Below, in pieces: positions 44,604-56,489 of a DNA stretch of 64,000 nucleotides; the first letter of the stretch is position 1, and every line of letters starts with the position of its first letter. The translations under genes were made by a program, and so were the position numbers. The DNA comes from Pisolithus tinctorius (taxonomy: Eukaryota; Basidiomycota; Agaricomycetes; Boletales; Pisolithaceae). The notes beneath the pieces were generated by a model, which worked only from the letters and a program-made list of their open reading frames with translations, did no database searches and was not told the DNA's origin. The stretch covers positions 310,001-374,000 of the forward strand of contig JANFAH010000008.1 in assembly GCA_024663395.1 (NCBI GenBank). The letters run 5' to 3'.

Positions 44604-47064
44604 ATGCCTATATCACCGCATTCACAACTGAGCCAGCACCAGCAACCATCTATTCCCCCTCTCATCGATTTAAATTCTCCACTTCCCTCATTTGTATCAA
44701 TGTCATCATCTTCAGCTACCATGCAATCATTGCATCCCACTCGCCCGAAGTCTCATTCACCACCATTACGAGCCCCAATTAGGGCACCTCAACGTCATCC
44801 TCCACCTCCCCGACATCACCTTGACGAATCCGACATCGATCGTTTTGCGATGCTCTTCGCTCCGGCAACTCCGCCCGCTACACCGACGCGAACCGTCGAT
44901 GCTAATGAACAATCGTTGTCAAAGCGCCTATCCCAGTCGTTGCCATGGACAACTCAGCACCGCCGCACATACACAGAGAGTTCCACAGATTCCGATTTCG
45001 GTCCATTCGTGTCTGTCCCACCCCATCAAGACCCGTTGACCTCTCCTCCTGGCATTACAGTGCCAGCTGCAGAATCTAGCTCGGTGGTCGATGCGGCAGA
45101 AACCTCGCAGATAGCGGCGTCAGGTAAGGCGAGGAACGTGAGTCTCGATTATTTCGGGCAGTTTACGACTACCGCCAAAGTCGCGTCAGAGCGGAACAGG
45201 AAGGGTGTACTGGACGAGTTGTTAGAGCATCAGGATGATCCTTTGTACTTCTTGGCCGCTCAGGCGGATGATCCTCCATCCTTACACCAATCGACGACAC
45301 TGGATCTGTTACCAGAAGAAGAACCGGAATTACTGGGAAATGCTATGTCTACGTCGCAAGGAAACGCACCAGGTCACGCCCCCATTCTCGCACCACACGA
45401 ATCGATCGCAGATGCTCTTGCTTCTGAGCTTGATATGTCATCCAAAAACCATCTACTCAACCATTCACCTCCGCAAGCACCCCACACTCATCCACGCAAT
45501 AGATCACCTGTTCTTACTCTCACGCGCAAACAAAGTCTGGCCGGCTTGCCTCGCACAGGTTCACCGCTACCACCACATTTAAGTGGAAATGCCTCTCCTC
45601 CTTCTGCGTCGTCACCAAGCGCATCTAGGGTGTCGTTACCCTTGAATCTCGGACTGGATAAGGTACAGGGAAGCGGTGATGAGGAAAGAAGAGTGAAAGA
45701 AGGAGAAATAAACAGAGAACGCCAATCGTCATCGCCCTCACAAGCAACGCTATCGAGGATTTCTTCAAACCTTGTATCTGCCTTTTTATCAGGAACATCA
45801 AAACATGCGCGGAGCAGCACCATTTCTTCCTCATCAAATAACTCTGGAGCCCTCTCTTCTTCCTTTCCAGCTCACCCTAGTAGCTTCTCAGATCGTTCCT
45901 CATCCGCCTCAATAACGCATCGTGGCTCGCCTTTCGTCTCCACACCATTTGTGCCGCCATCAGGTGCTCCTGGGTTTACAGGTGACAGAAATTGGGACAG
46001 GGGTTTCTTTGAGGCCCTTCAAAGGGACAGAGAGAGCGGCGCTGTGGACATCACTGGGCTTGGCGGCGAGTTGGAGTTTGCTAATGGTGATGGTAGTCAT
46101 GAAGGCATTTCGGATCTTTTGAGCGGGTCTCGGAAGGACGAATTTGGTACCGGCGGCAGTGCGTTGAGGAGAAGCGGGAGCATTGGGGACATCCAAGGGA
46201 GGTTGAAGAGCACGAGAGGGACGGTAAGAATGAAGGGTATAAGTTTGTGCGGGAGGCGCGAAGGCACATTACAGGTGCTCACTGAGGATGTTGCAAATTC
46301 GGTATGGTCGCCTTTTGCGTCCGAATACACGTACTCACACCCCTACAGCTCCGGATACACCTACCCGCTCTCGTACGACTCTCCCGCAACTGGACGTTAC
46401 TCTACTCTATCGACCAACACGGTATCTCTCTCAACACTTTGTACACTCGCTCTGAGCCGCGCACACGCAGCAAGGCGGAGCCGAATCCACCCAGTGGCGC
46501 GTTATTGGTGGTGAAAGACAGCTTGGATGGCATGTTTGGTGCATGGGTCGGGGAAGGCATCATAAAGGGACAGAACGGGTTTTATGGGAGTGGCGAAGCG
46601 TGAGTGTTTTTCTTCTTTCATTTCTTCTTTCCTTGACTGTTCGCGCCTCTTTCATGGCCAAATATTTGCACGCGGATGTACCATTCCCGTACCCAGTTTC
46701 CTTTGGCGATACCGCACAGATGCGTCTCCGCCGCTTGAAGTGTACAAGTGGTCAGGAAAGAACGACTACGTGGTATTGTGTGACCCTGACTTCATCTCGT
46801 TTGGAGGAGGGTAGGTGTTTTCCATCGTTCCCTTCCTTGTTCTACGACCATAAATCTGACTCTTATTCCGCAACAAACAGGGACGGCCACTACGGCCTGT
46901 ATATCGATTCGTCACTTCTTGAAGGATCTTCAGCACCTTGTCCAACGTTCGACAATCCCGTGTTGTGTACACGACCGTCCTCACATGCGGGAGCAGGCAT
47001 GGGGAAGAAAGATGTATCGTTTGAGTGTGTCGGCTTGGAGGTGTGGGGGATCGGACCTGGGTAA
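44604..47064 (+). CDS. OXR1-like TLDc-domain protein
   Basis: Oxidation-resistance protein family; TLDc proteins also bind and regulate the V-ATPase. Exons 44604-46301, 46349-46599, 46697-46810 and 46881-47064 (748 aa, phases agree; introns 47-97 nt). The N-terminal two thirds are Ser/Pro-rich and probably disordered. The C-terminal TLDc domain runs from NWTLLYSIDQHGISLNTLY through VVKDSLDGMFGAWVGEG, GFYGSGEAFLWRY, YKWSGKNDYVVLCDPDFISFGGGDGHYGLYID (split here by introns) to the closing FECVGLEVWGIGP. Long N-terminal region is usual in basidiomycete OXR1. A decayed copy of its N-terminal part is at 20960-21420. Confidence 0.93.
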
Positions 47065-47882
47065 AAGCATAAACCTTGGTAGAACGAGCGTGCGCGGTGT
47101 CAGTACTTTGGCGGGTTTCACGATTGCAAGCATCCCCTTCATTCTGTTGTGCGTACAATGACGCGGAGCACGATACACATTTTATTCTCGCTACTAAGGG
47201 ACGCTCGAATCGTTTCCTCTTCGCACACTGCTCACCTGTATACGTATATCCTCATGGTGTCATCTAGCAATTACATTCGTGACTGGGCCTTCATCGATTC
47301 CTTGCTGGTACCATCTATCTGCATAATACACCCATGTTCTTCATTATTCTAGTCTCGTACCGGACATATATCTACGCATTGCTGCTCGTCGGTCTACGAG
47401 AGAGGACTGCGATGACTGAGGGACTTGTGCGGCAACCGAAGTACTTCATATACCCACAAATGCTCGTAAACAAGGTTCCTGCCGATGAAACCCGGCCATA
47501 TCTCTAGTTGCTACCAATACATGGAATGGTCGACATTTCACGGAGTGCATCGGCAGGACTGGCCAAGGAACAACCACGTCCTGTCTGGTCCCCATCTCCA
47601 CGTCCAATCCAGATGCACGTGGAGTAGCCTTAACGACGGACTCGATATGTAACAGGCGCCCAGGAACGTGAGTCCGCTCTAAACTGCGCTTACTTTGGCT
47701 GCCCAATAAAACTGGCGTCTTTTTTCTAACACCTGCGATCTGGTATTACGTTGTTCCTTTTGTCCTTCGCCAGACGCGTAATGCTCACCGCTTGAAGAGT
47801 CTAGTCACGGACGTTCAGGTAGTATGTGTAATGACCTGCAACTATTGATCTATTGTTGACTTTTTGTTCATCTCATAGGAAA
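47065..47882. other. Intergenic between OXR1 and HET5
   Basis: No coding frame supported. A CTCATAG acceptor-like site lies directly before the HET5 ATG, so a 5' UTR intron is possible. Confidence 0.4.
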
Positions 47883-49976
47883 ATGCGGGTGTTAGATATA
47901 AGAGCCGTTCTCCATCGAGAAAGGAATATCCAACAAACTGGACCCAAAACCAAGGTTTTGGAAGAACTCGATGACAGGACTGCAAAATATGTGATACTGT
48001 CACATCGTTGGGGAACGGAAGTTGATTACGATGAGATGACTGGACTCATGAAGATAGACGAGCAAGACAGGGAGGAGGTCAGGGGGCGCGACGGCTACCA
48101 GAAGATCATCAGGAGCTGTGAACAGGCCAAGAAGGACGGTTACATGTGGTTGTGGGTCGATACGTGTTGCATTGACAAGCGTAGCAGCGCAGAACTGTCG
48201 GAGGCAATCAATTCAATGTATCGGTGGTACCAAAACTCGCAGAGGTGCTACGTGTACCTCGGTGATGTCGACGACTCAGCCTTTCCTACAAAACAAGACT
48301 TCAGCAGGCCTGGTTGGGTCAACGGTTGGCCTGAGTGGTTCTCGCGGGGCTGGACACTTCAGGAGCTCATCGCTCCGGCGGCACTCGAATTCTTCAACAA
48401 GAACTGGGTGTCCATAGGGAGGAAACAGGACCTGACAGCCGCGTTAAAGGACATCACACAAATTCCAGAGGAAGTGTTGAAAGATGCAGGGGTTTTGGTT
48501 TCGGGAAGTACCACCTCCGGGGAACGCCCGCTCGTTGCTCACATCATGTCGTGGGCCGCTGACCGGAGGACGACACGAGTTGAAGATCGAGCGTATTCGC
48601 TGATGGGCTTGTTTGATGTGAACATGCCGATGCTGTATGGCGAGGGCTCGAAAGCATTTCAGCGGCTTCAGCTGGAAATTATCCGGGTATCCAGCGATCA
48701 CAGTATATTTGCATGGAATCCCAACAGACAGCTTGGGGAGTGGTCGAGCGTCCTGGCAGCTGACCCTAGCTGCTTTCAGGGCCGTCACGACATCGAAAGA
48801 GTGGATTCCTCCAGGTTAGTCGAGGAAGTAAACGTGTATATGCGCAAGAACGACGAGTTGGATAACGGAAGGCGGAATACCAGAAGATGGAATATTGGCA
48901 GAAGGCGGACTCATACCAGAGAGTGGGCAGTGGACTTCCTTAAACTTTCCATGTTCAATGTTACGAACGTGGGCATCCAAGTGTCGTTGCCTGTCGTCCT
49001 CCAGTCCAATTTCGATCCCAATCCCGATTCCGTTTCCGATGTCTATTCTCCCCGCCCATATATCTTTCCCCCCTCCCCTGTTAGTACCCTCGCCTCGCCT
49101 ACTCCCCCCCCTTCGCCTATTATTTCTCCCTCGCCTATTATCCCCCCCTTGCCCATTACCCCCCCGCCGGCACTTGTTGTTCCCCCCTCGCCTATGTCCC
49201 CCTCAACTACCCCTACTAGTACCCGTGCTTCACCTCCCCCCCCACTTCCCCTCTCACCCCCTCTCCCTTTCCGCTCCCAATCCCAATTCTCCAAGGCCAT
49301 GTTACCATGCCTTGATCGTTCTGGAAACTTGATCACCCTCAACCTGGTATCTCATGGACTTAACCACGGCAGGTCTTTCGAGACTGTACGCGTTAATAAT
49401 AACTCAGAACCTCGGTTTACGTCGCTTTACCTTGCTTACATTCGAGGCAACGAGGAGAGCTACCGCGACCTTAGGCTCGATGACACGCGCGCCTTGCGGT
49501 ATGGCTTCATCCGTCATGGCACCTTCCCGTGCGAGATTACAGATGGTATTGTCACACTCTCGCAAGGAAACAATCTCATCGTCCTAGTCTACGCCAACAA
49601 CGACGCCAAATGTCGCTTTGCAGTTGGACTTGGATGCTCCCTTGGTAAAGTATGGACACGCGTTGTTTGTGATGAATCCTCTGCGAAGCAAGAGCCGTGG
49701 TCATCATGGGTCGATTTCGCCAGACAAGTATATGGCATCCTGTGGGATGTACCTATCAGCCAGGGCAATTACGCAAGTCGCAATCCTATCGTTAATGATG
49801 CTCACCTTTCCCAATCCATTTGGAATGCAAGGGTTGTCTGCAGCCGCAGTACCGGTAGCCTTACCTTCACAGACGTGATGATTGACATAGTGCAATGCCC
49901 TGGTTGTTGTACTGGGCCACTTGAATGCACTTATACGTCTGTCGGTACTTTCTCCAGTACATTCATTCGGATCTAA
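47883..49976 (+). CDS. HET-domain protein, unit 5, with proline-rich insertion
   Basis: 697 aa from the ATG at 47883 (MRVLDIRAVL); 10 more in-frame residues upstream are less likely. HET motifs: YVILSHRWGTEVDYDEMTG, WLWVDTCCIDKRSSAEL, CYVYLGDV, RGWTLQELIAP, AADRRTTRVEDRAYSLM, MPMLYGEG. Unlike its sisters it has, at 49010-49290, about 90 residues of Pro/Ser/Thr (SPSPIIPPLPITPPP) between the HET part and the second half. The second half has YGFIRHGTFPC, FAVGLGCSLGK and QCPGCCTGPL. The apparent stop lies in a putative 48-nt phase-0 intron (49941-49988; GTCGGT, CTAAC, ATAG); 686 codons precede it. Only unit on the plus strand and well separated from the other four. Confidence 0.9.
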   Translation: MRVLDIRAVLHRERNIQQTGPKTKVLEELDDRTAKYVILSHRWGTEVDYDEMTGLMKIDEQDREEVRGRDGYQKIIRSCEQAKKDGYMWLWVDTCCIDKRSSAELSEAINSMYRWYQNSQRCYVYLGDVDDSAFPTKQDFSRPGWVNGWPEWFSRGWTLQELIAPAALEFFNKNWVSIGRKQDLTAALKDITQIPEEVLKDAGVLVSGSTTSGERPLVAHIMSWAADRRTTRVEDRAYSLMGLFDVNMPMLYGEGSKAFQRLQLEIIRVSSDHSIFAWNPNRQLGEWSSVLAADPSCFQGRHDIERVDSSRLVEEVNVYMRKNDELDNGRRNTRRWNIGRRRTHTREWAVDFLKLSMFNVTNVGIQVSLPVVLQSNFDPNPDSVSDVYSPRPYIFPPSPVSTLASPTPPPSPIISPSPIIPPLPITPPPALVVPPSPMSPSTTPTSTRASPPPPLPLSPPLPFRSQSQFSKAMLPCLDRSGNLITLNLVSHGLNHGRSFETVRVNNNSEPRFTSLYLAYIRGNEESYRDLRLDDTRALRYGFIRHGTFPCEITDGIVTLSQGNNLIVLVYANNDAKCRFAVGLGCSLGKVWTRVVCDESSAKQEPWSSWVDFARQVYGILWDVPISQGNYASRNPIVNDAHLSQSIWNARVVCSRSTGSLTFTDVMIDIVQCPGCCTGPLECTYTSVGTFSSTFIRI

Positions 49977-49988
49977 CCATCCACATAG

Positions 49989-52102
49989 GTGGCCGACAAA
50001 CCATGGCTGCCGTGGAGATCGAAACGTGTTGCTTCACATACGTTGACAATAGACGGGAAAGACACAGAGTTTGATGAATGTTCTGGTCAAGAGATTGCGG
50101 TGAGTCACTACACATCTCCTTGGGCCTGTGGTGAGCCCGACGCAAACAGCTAGGTGATTATGGCGACTCTTCCTATGGCAATTTCAAACGTTGCGGTAAC
50201 ATATTTGAGCATATGCGGGAACTTGGTTTCGATCCCACAGATTGGGCTTATCGCCCATTCGTCTCTTACGTGTCCTACCATCCCAGCTCAACTGACCCTG
50301 GAAGTATGCCCATGATACTGCATCAACCGAAGGGACTCTCGCTTCCGAATACTGAAGGAATTCGGCTACTATTGAAAGCCTTGTCCACCCGCCTTGCAGG
50401 CAAACTTCTCGTAACAACAGTCATAGAATGCTCAGCATTCGACAAAGACAATGGCAAGGAAACATTGCAGCGGAAGCGGAGATCGTGGTTGAAGTGGAAG
50501 TGGAGGTGGAAGTGGAGACGGGGACGGGGACGGCGGGACGTGGGAAGTAGTAAGTTTACCCAAAGGATGGTTACTATGTTTGTGTCGACCTTGGGGGCTA
50601 GACTCACCATCAAATGATGGTAATCAGCCCGCAGACCAAAGCTCCTTCATCCCCTTTTGCATCATTGCGAAACCGCTGGCTTGGCATAGAGAACCGGCTT
50701 GCGAACAAAGAAGGAAACAATTCAACGAGATCAGGTGATTCCTTCGTAAATCACGCTGGGTAGTGTCACTGAGTTGTACTGTTTTCTGAATCTAGGGTAC
50801 ACTTTTTCGACTCTGTTCTGGTACCTGCTCCTTCACTCACATTGTTAGCACTGGGCTTTTCTGACTAACCCCATCAGCCGCAGTATCGCTTTGCAGGAAC
50901 CGGAGCTCATAGCATACCTGTGGAGAATTGGGCAACTACTCAGATTATCTGGGACATATTTGGCTTAGAGCCCCTGAAAAACTGGGTGCGCGAACGCTGT
51001 TTTTTTGATACTGAGCTTGTTTATACGGTCGAAATACAGCTTGGCAAGATAACGTTATTCGAAAGGCTCCCTTCGGCGATGAGAAGCCGGCGAGCGACCC
51101 CTTTGCTCAAGAAGTGCACAAAACTTGGCGAAGGCTCCCTTTACGACAAGCGACAGACACAAAGTGAGGTAAAGGATATATCACGGACTCTTAGCTTTGG
51201 GGTAAGTTTCACCCTCAGCTGGAAGAAGCTGTGGCCAATGTTAATGACTACATATAAGTTACTTGAACACATCCGTGCCACCCTCCTTGATGTGTCCGAG
51301 GGTATTCAGTGAGTACTTGTTCCTCGCATTTTTTGCATTTCACCCTTGCTTTCCTCGTGTCCTGGTTCTAGGCAAACAGGTCAAGTGGACCCCACTACTT
51401 ACGACACGGTTGGTACCATCTTCTGTCGTTCTGTAGCTCACCTCCTGACACCGCAGAAAGGCTGGCGTTCCTTCCTCAGTACAAGAAATAGAGGCACTCG
51501 AAACGACACTCCAAACAACAGAGGACGAAGATGAACAACTAGCGCTGGAGGAAGACATAACAGGAAAGGCAAGACCACCCCCAAGTCACAACCCCTGGAA
51601 TCTGATTGTTCGTTGATTATAGGTCTTGTGGCTGTATTGGCGTGGAATCTACTCAGAAGTGAGCCAACGATTAGCTACAGTAAGCCAACGCTTGCGTCTG
51701 CCTGTGTCATCTAACATTGTTCAGGTCGCGAACTCCGAGGTGACGTTGGATGTCCCTACTCGCGAGGGTGCGCGCGAAATTGCAGAGATTATTAAAAGAA
51801 CGCCACGTGTAGAACTGGATGACGATATGGCCCACCTGCAGCGGTAAGTGGTGTCGTTTGGCTTACGGTGTCTACATGAATTGTTAAATACATATTGTTC
51901 CAGGATCATGCTGGATGCGCGCGCAGGTATATCGAAATATGAATTATGGCTTGCTGCCCGTGCTGCAGGGCAAACCGTGTTGTCCAGAGACAATTACAAT
52001 TATACTGTTGGTACCCAGGAGACTGCTTCGAGCACAAGCCCTGAACCACCCTCCACATCGATTGTTCAGCAAACACCGGATAGTGGGTGTGGAAGCGTCT
52101 GA
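49989..52102 (+). CDS. Partner region of HET unit 5: LGDYG module and DnaJ-X-like tail (multi-exon)
   Basis: Starts without ATG as VADKPWLPWRSK, then TIDGKDTEFDECSGQEIA; GTGAGT intron (about 50100-50150); LGDYGDSSYGNFKRCGNIF, REL with GFDPTDWAYRPFVS, LHQPKGLSLPNTE and LAGKLLVTTVIEC. It then differs from its sisters by a Lys/Trp/Arg/Gly-rich low-complexity run (50465-50545). Next exons: FCIIAKPLAWHREPAC; 50881-51090 IFGLEPLKNWV ... YTVEIQLGKITLFERLPSAM; KDISRTLSFG; KLLEHIRATLLDVSEG; the Glu-rich segment and LEEDITGK; VLWLYWRGIYSEVSQRL; EIAEIIKRTPRVELDDDMAHLQR; last exon ISKYELWLAARAAGQ ending at 52102. The LEEDxTGK...W-R-G-x-x-x-E-V pattern is what suggests DnaJ-X. Confidence 0.5.
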
Positions 52103-52611
52103 CAAAGTTTAACCTGTACAAGAGGATCATGACGTTGATGGTGGTAACTTCGAGGGCTCTAACACTTGACTGAGTGAGTCCTTGTTGGGACTAAGGGCGG
52201 ATGCATCTGTCTCGGTTGTCACACAGCTGCAAATTTATGTAGTCTATGTACAAATTGCCCTACCTACTGTGGACTGATTTACTCAACGAGATGTCTCGGG
52301 ATGTCATTTTTAATGGAGGGTGTAGCAGACGATGAAGCATCTCTGATCACTTCAATGATCGGTCCACCCAGAATGAGAACAGGTTCAAGGAGTAGTGACG
52401 AAAACACTTACTGTGTCCCTGCAAGTGGCCTGGCTGCAACCCATGCCACGTTTTACTAACTCATTTGCCCTTCGGATGACTGCCACTCACAACACCAGAC
52501 ACTCGGAATGCTCGAATCCACACAAGGATTAGACGGACCTGCAATTCTTCAACTTGCAGTGTCTTTACTACCCTCTTGTCGCAAGTTGTGTGCTTCGAAG
52601 CGGTAAATGGG
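52103..52611. other. Intergenic after unit 5
   Basis: No gene recognised between the partner-region stop and the right end of the inverted-duplication arm. Confidence 0.4.
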
Positions 52612-55400
52612 CACGAGGGCTCTTGTCCATTGTAAGTTAGTATTGAATGCATCTATCTAAATGTTGGTCACCTAACATTCTATGGCAAGTGTTAACTTAC
52701 AAACCCACAACTACCGAAAATGTCCACCGAAATCTGCTTAGGTGCTAGTGGGGTTGTTATTCTCCCGAAACAATCTCTCGAATTCCCAGATTCCAATGGG
52801 CCGGGATGTCCCTGACGCCCAAATAATTTGTGTACCGCACAAGCTGCCTTCCCGGAGCCCGAGAGTCCGGGTTCAGGCATGCTAGTACATACCAAGCATG
52901 GTGAAGTCCGCGGCGACAGAGTCCTTTGAAGGGGTAAAGTAGAAGGGGGGCATAGGGAAGGTTCTAATTGGTATAGTGGTGATGTGCCTTACCGGTTTAT
53001 GTGTCCTTCAGATGGCCAGATGCAACAGAGGGGTTAGACGGACTGTAGTTCTTCGACCCGAAGTGTCCCGATATTTAGAACGTACCGTCTTCTAGTAAGA
53101 TCACGTGAAGGAGGTGTACAACGACTGCTTGTTGCAACTTGATGCACTTAGAGCCGGTAGATCCGATACGATACTGAGGGAGGGGTGTCATTACTATGTT
53201 ACTATGATGTGTAGTGGTGACGAACACAAACATCTAAGTGCTCAGCATATATGGATGGACACGGATACCAGGTTCTAGAGAAACTGAGTAAGTAGGTGGC
53301 GACAACCAGGAGACCCGAAACATAAAGATGCACGTATACAGGGAATCATAGTAACATCTAACCAAGACATGGCTAAGCTAGCAGTCCATGGAGTTCCGTC
53401 CCTTCATCAGGCGATTGTTCCTGCATCGTGGCTCTTGAAAATAGCATAAGCCTTCTCAGCGTCTTTGGCATCCCCGAACAGGGTCTTCAACAACTTCCGA
53501 TCGTCTTCCAAAGGTAATTCCTCACGGTTCCAGTGAGTATCGCTGAACTGGAGTGCTTGTCTGTTCTTCAGTCGCTCGGTAATAGTATCCTTCCATATCT
53601 CCCACACTTCAGAGTTCGACGGCAGAAAAATGTCCATTATCTTTTTCAATTTTCTCGGATTGCCTGAAGTTCTGGGGTTGTCGTTCGAGACGAGAAGAAG
53701 GAATACCACCGCGCTGACACGGTTGGGGAACACGAATTTGATGAGGCTAGGTTTACCAAGAACCTGTTGGAAGATAGCTTCTTGAACCTCCCCCTTATCA
53801 AAGGAGGAAAACCAGAGGTCGTACGCCCAAGAAAAGGCGAGAGAGACGACAAACATCAGCTGTCCAAAGAGTTTACTCTGGGGAATGAAGACCAGCTGCG
53901 CAATGGCCTGGACGATGAGTAGGATGGAGCACCATTCAACCATGCAGCAAGCATATTTCGACCGGAAGCGAAAGAAGAATCTTCCACGTGTGACAGCATT
54001 AACAACATACTCGTTTCCTTTCAACAAAACGAAGTCCTGCTCTGAGCCCAAGACACCATCACCAGGAGGCGAGCCTTCCGCAGGCTTGGGGTGGTCAAAA
54101 ACTAGATTCCCAGAGCCAATAAGGAGGCACGCAAATCCTCTGGCAAGGATGCCGACAAGAATCATCGAGAAAGCGTACCATTGGTGGTACAACCCACATG
54201 TGAGACACGTCGTCAGGCTGGCAACAATGGGTATGATGGCAAGGGGAGGTGAGCGATGGTTGAACGTCATCTGCTGACGAAGACTATCAACCTGCTCTAG
54301 GATGGCGACAGTGACATTTACAGGTTGAGTAGTCCTGCCATCGACTTTTCGGCAGTCCTCTTTGGTGGCCTTCTTTATAAGCTGGGAGGCTAAGGGTCCT
54401 GTGGCGTATATAGAAGTGCCAGAGAAAATCCCTTTAAACGCAGGACCTTTGGACCAGCCTTCGTGTTCGAACAACAAGGTGGGATCGATATGTACCGTTT
54501 GGGACCGAGACGCAGTACCCGATTCAGAACCATTGTCGTATACAATATCCACCTTTGCCGAGCGTGCCAGGCGTCGAAAGTGCTTTCCCATAACATATGA
54601 GCCTACGGCCGTATCCATAAGTTAGCGATCCGATAAGATAGATCGTAGTTCCTACCTGGAGAGTTATACCAGCCCAACCATCTTCTTCTGTCGTAAATTT
54701 GAGTCAAAGCGACCGTAGACGTGGCTTCCTCTCCGCCTAGCAAGCCCGCCATAGCCGTGCTATTCAAGACAAAGGTGGAGTTGGCTAATGGAAGTGAGCA
54801 GTTGACCGACGACCTGGCCTGGAGTTGAAACGCCTGCCAGGTTTCATTGGCGGACATGTTGAGAGTGAGAGGTTGTACATTGCACTTGGCACGGTGGCTT
54901 TTTATATCTTTTCCCACTCTGAAAATTAGTAGATGCCACTAAATTTTCGGGAATGAGGAGGTTATCGCGTCACATACACATTGAGGAAGCTACCCCAAAT
55001 CTAATTTCGAACACTGCGCAATACAGCTTCTTACAAATTCGCGCTCAAGCACGCATGGGAATGCATCAGACGTTCTTCCGGGGAAAGAGGAATATGGCTG
55101 TGTTGACAAGAAAAAGTTAGTACAAGGCAAATACATAGTTGGGATACATCTCACCTAATCCATGGTATGGCACGCATCACAGGGCGAGGCGCGTCTCACC
55201 ACGAGGGTAATCAAACTCGTATCCTCCGCCGTCGTCTCTAATTCGAGACGAAGAGCCTGTAGGCGAGGCAGGAATTATCGGGGTTCCTCACACAAACCAA
55301 GGAAATTGACTCCCCGACCAAACGCCACTCCATGTGACATGCCAGCCAGCCAACCAGACCAGCGATCTCGTGCATGTCGGGATAGGCGTACCTGCTTGCT
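52612..55400 (-). repeat. Arm B of the inverted duplication
   Basis: Opposite-orientation counterpart of 36790-39420. Contains gene C3, its 3' region (52690-53400) and its upstream region (to about 55400, with GGCTGGCTGGCATGTCACATGGAGTGGCG on the minus strand, cut here to its core). Between the two arms lie the pheromone, FolB, OXR1 and HET5 genes. Confidence 0.7.
53407..54857 (-). CDS. Family C multi-pass membrane protein, copy 3
   Basis: Two exons on the minus strand (54656-54857, 53407-54602; 465 aa; 53-nt intron 54603-54655). Start MSANETWQAF at 54857. Motifs as in C1: AMAGLLGGEEAT, DRRRWLGWYNSPG, GKHFRRLARSAKVDIVYDN, IHIDPTLLFEHEGWSKG, helix pair IIPIVASLTTCLTCGL and MILVGILARGFACLLIG, DHPKPAEGSPPGDG, VVNAVTRGRFFFRF, helices ILLIVQAIAQLVFI and LMFVVSLAFSWAYDLWF, FVFPNRVSAVVFLLLVSND, and the C-terminal LLKTLFGDAKDAEKAYAIF. 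Function unknown. Frame intact. Confidence 0.78.
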
Positions 55401-56489
55401 GCGGTGCTATAACTTATGTGTAAGTTCCTACAGCTTCTTGCTGTGGCCCATGTGTTGGCTGAGAATGAGATTACCGTTTGACGTTGGCATCGTGGCAAGC
55501 TGTAGATCATCGAATCCCATAATAATTCCGCTCTTCTGCCTTCAGGAACTTCAGGGAAGACACTTCCCATACGAATTCTACCCACGGAGCAGAAATTAGG
55601 AGCTCAGGAGAGGCCAATAAGTGAATAGCTCACAAACTCTACCGTCAACCTAACAATAGACTCCGAACGGAACGGTAAATCAACCCCTCCCAAAGAGGTC
55701 CTGGCTCGTGGCTGTGCACTTGGCCTGGCCAACGCGTCTTCTGACAGAAAGATTTGTCGGAGCGGTCGGAGCTTACAGCCATACGCGGAGGACACGCGGC
55801 ACACAGCACTCAGATCTCAGATCCCACCCCGCAGCAACGACAGACGAGCTTTCGGGAGAGCTATACGTACTTCGACCGAAAAATGTTGGTGACGACAAAA
55901 GATGGCCGAAACAGGTGCTTTCGGAGACCTTACCGGGGTAATCTGAGAGCGTGAATCGTTTTGAAACGTTGGCAGCATCCATGATTGCGTGTCTTTCGGC
56001 ATCCCGGATTGCTTGACAACGATTGGAACCTACGCATGTATGTCGTCTTTGCGATATGTCTAGCGTCCCGGTCTACTCCTTTGCACAGCTTCCGGTCTAC
56101 AGATTCGTCGTGGTCCATTATTCCGTTATCTACGGTTTTCATTTCACACTTCATGGTTTCCAAGCCTTTCGTGTTCGACGCGAGACAATACCGCTGAAAA
56201 GTACAGGTGCAGCATCGGCATCCCTGCGCCTTGTACGCTGCTGCCTACTCGATACAAGTATGTTCATGGTCGGAGGATGTGCCGGCTTGGATGCGTTGGA
56301 CCTGGGTGAAGAAGATGGGTGCTGCGGTATCATCCACGATATGCCGGAACCTCAACGAAGTGTGCATTTTGCACTATATCATAGCGTCTGTACAAGCCTA
56401 CGGTAAGAATACAGAAACAGATACAGGATGTAAGGGAGCTAGAATAAATAGAAGAAGACGGGCGCAGAGGATGATGGTAGCGAGCGACA
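54858..56489. other. Intergenic between C3 and C4
   Basis: C3 upstream sequence up to about 55400, then about 1 kb with only short overlapping frames on both strands, none with family features. Confidence 0.4.

Noticed and set aside
49043..49342. Gly/Glu-rich minus-strand frame
   Set aside because: Mirror of the proline-rich insertion of HET5.
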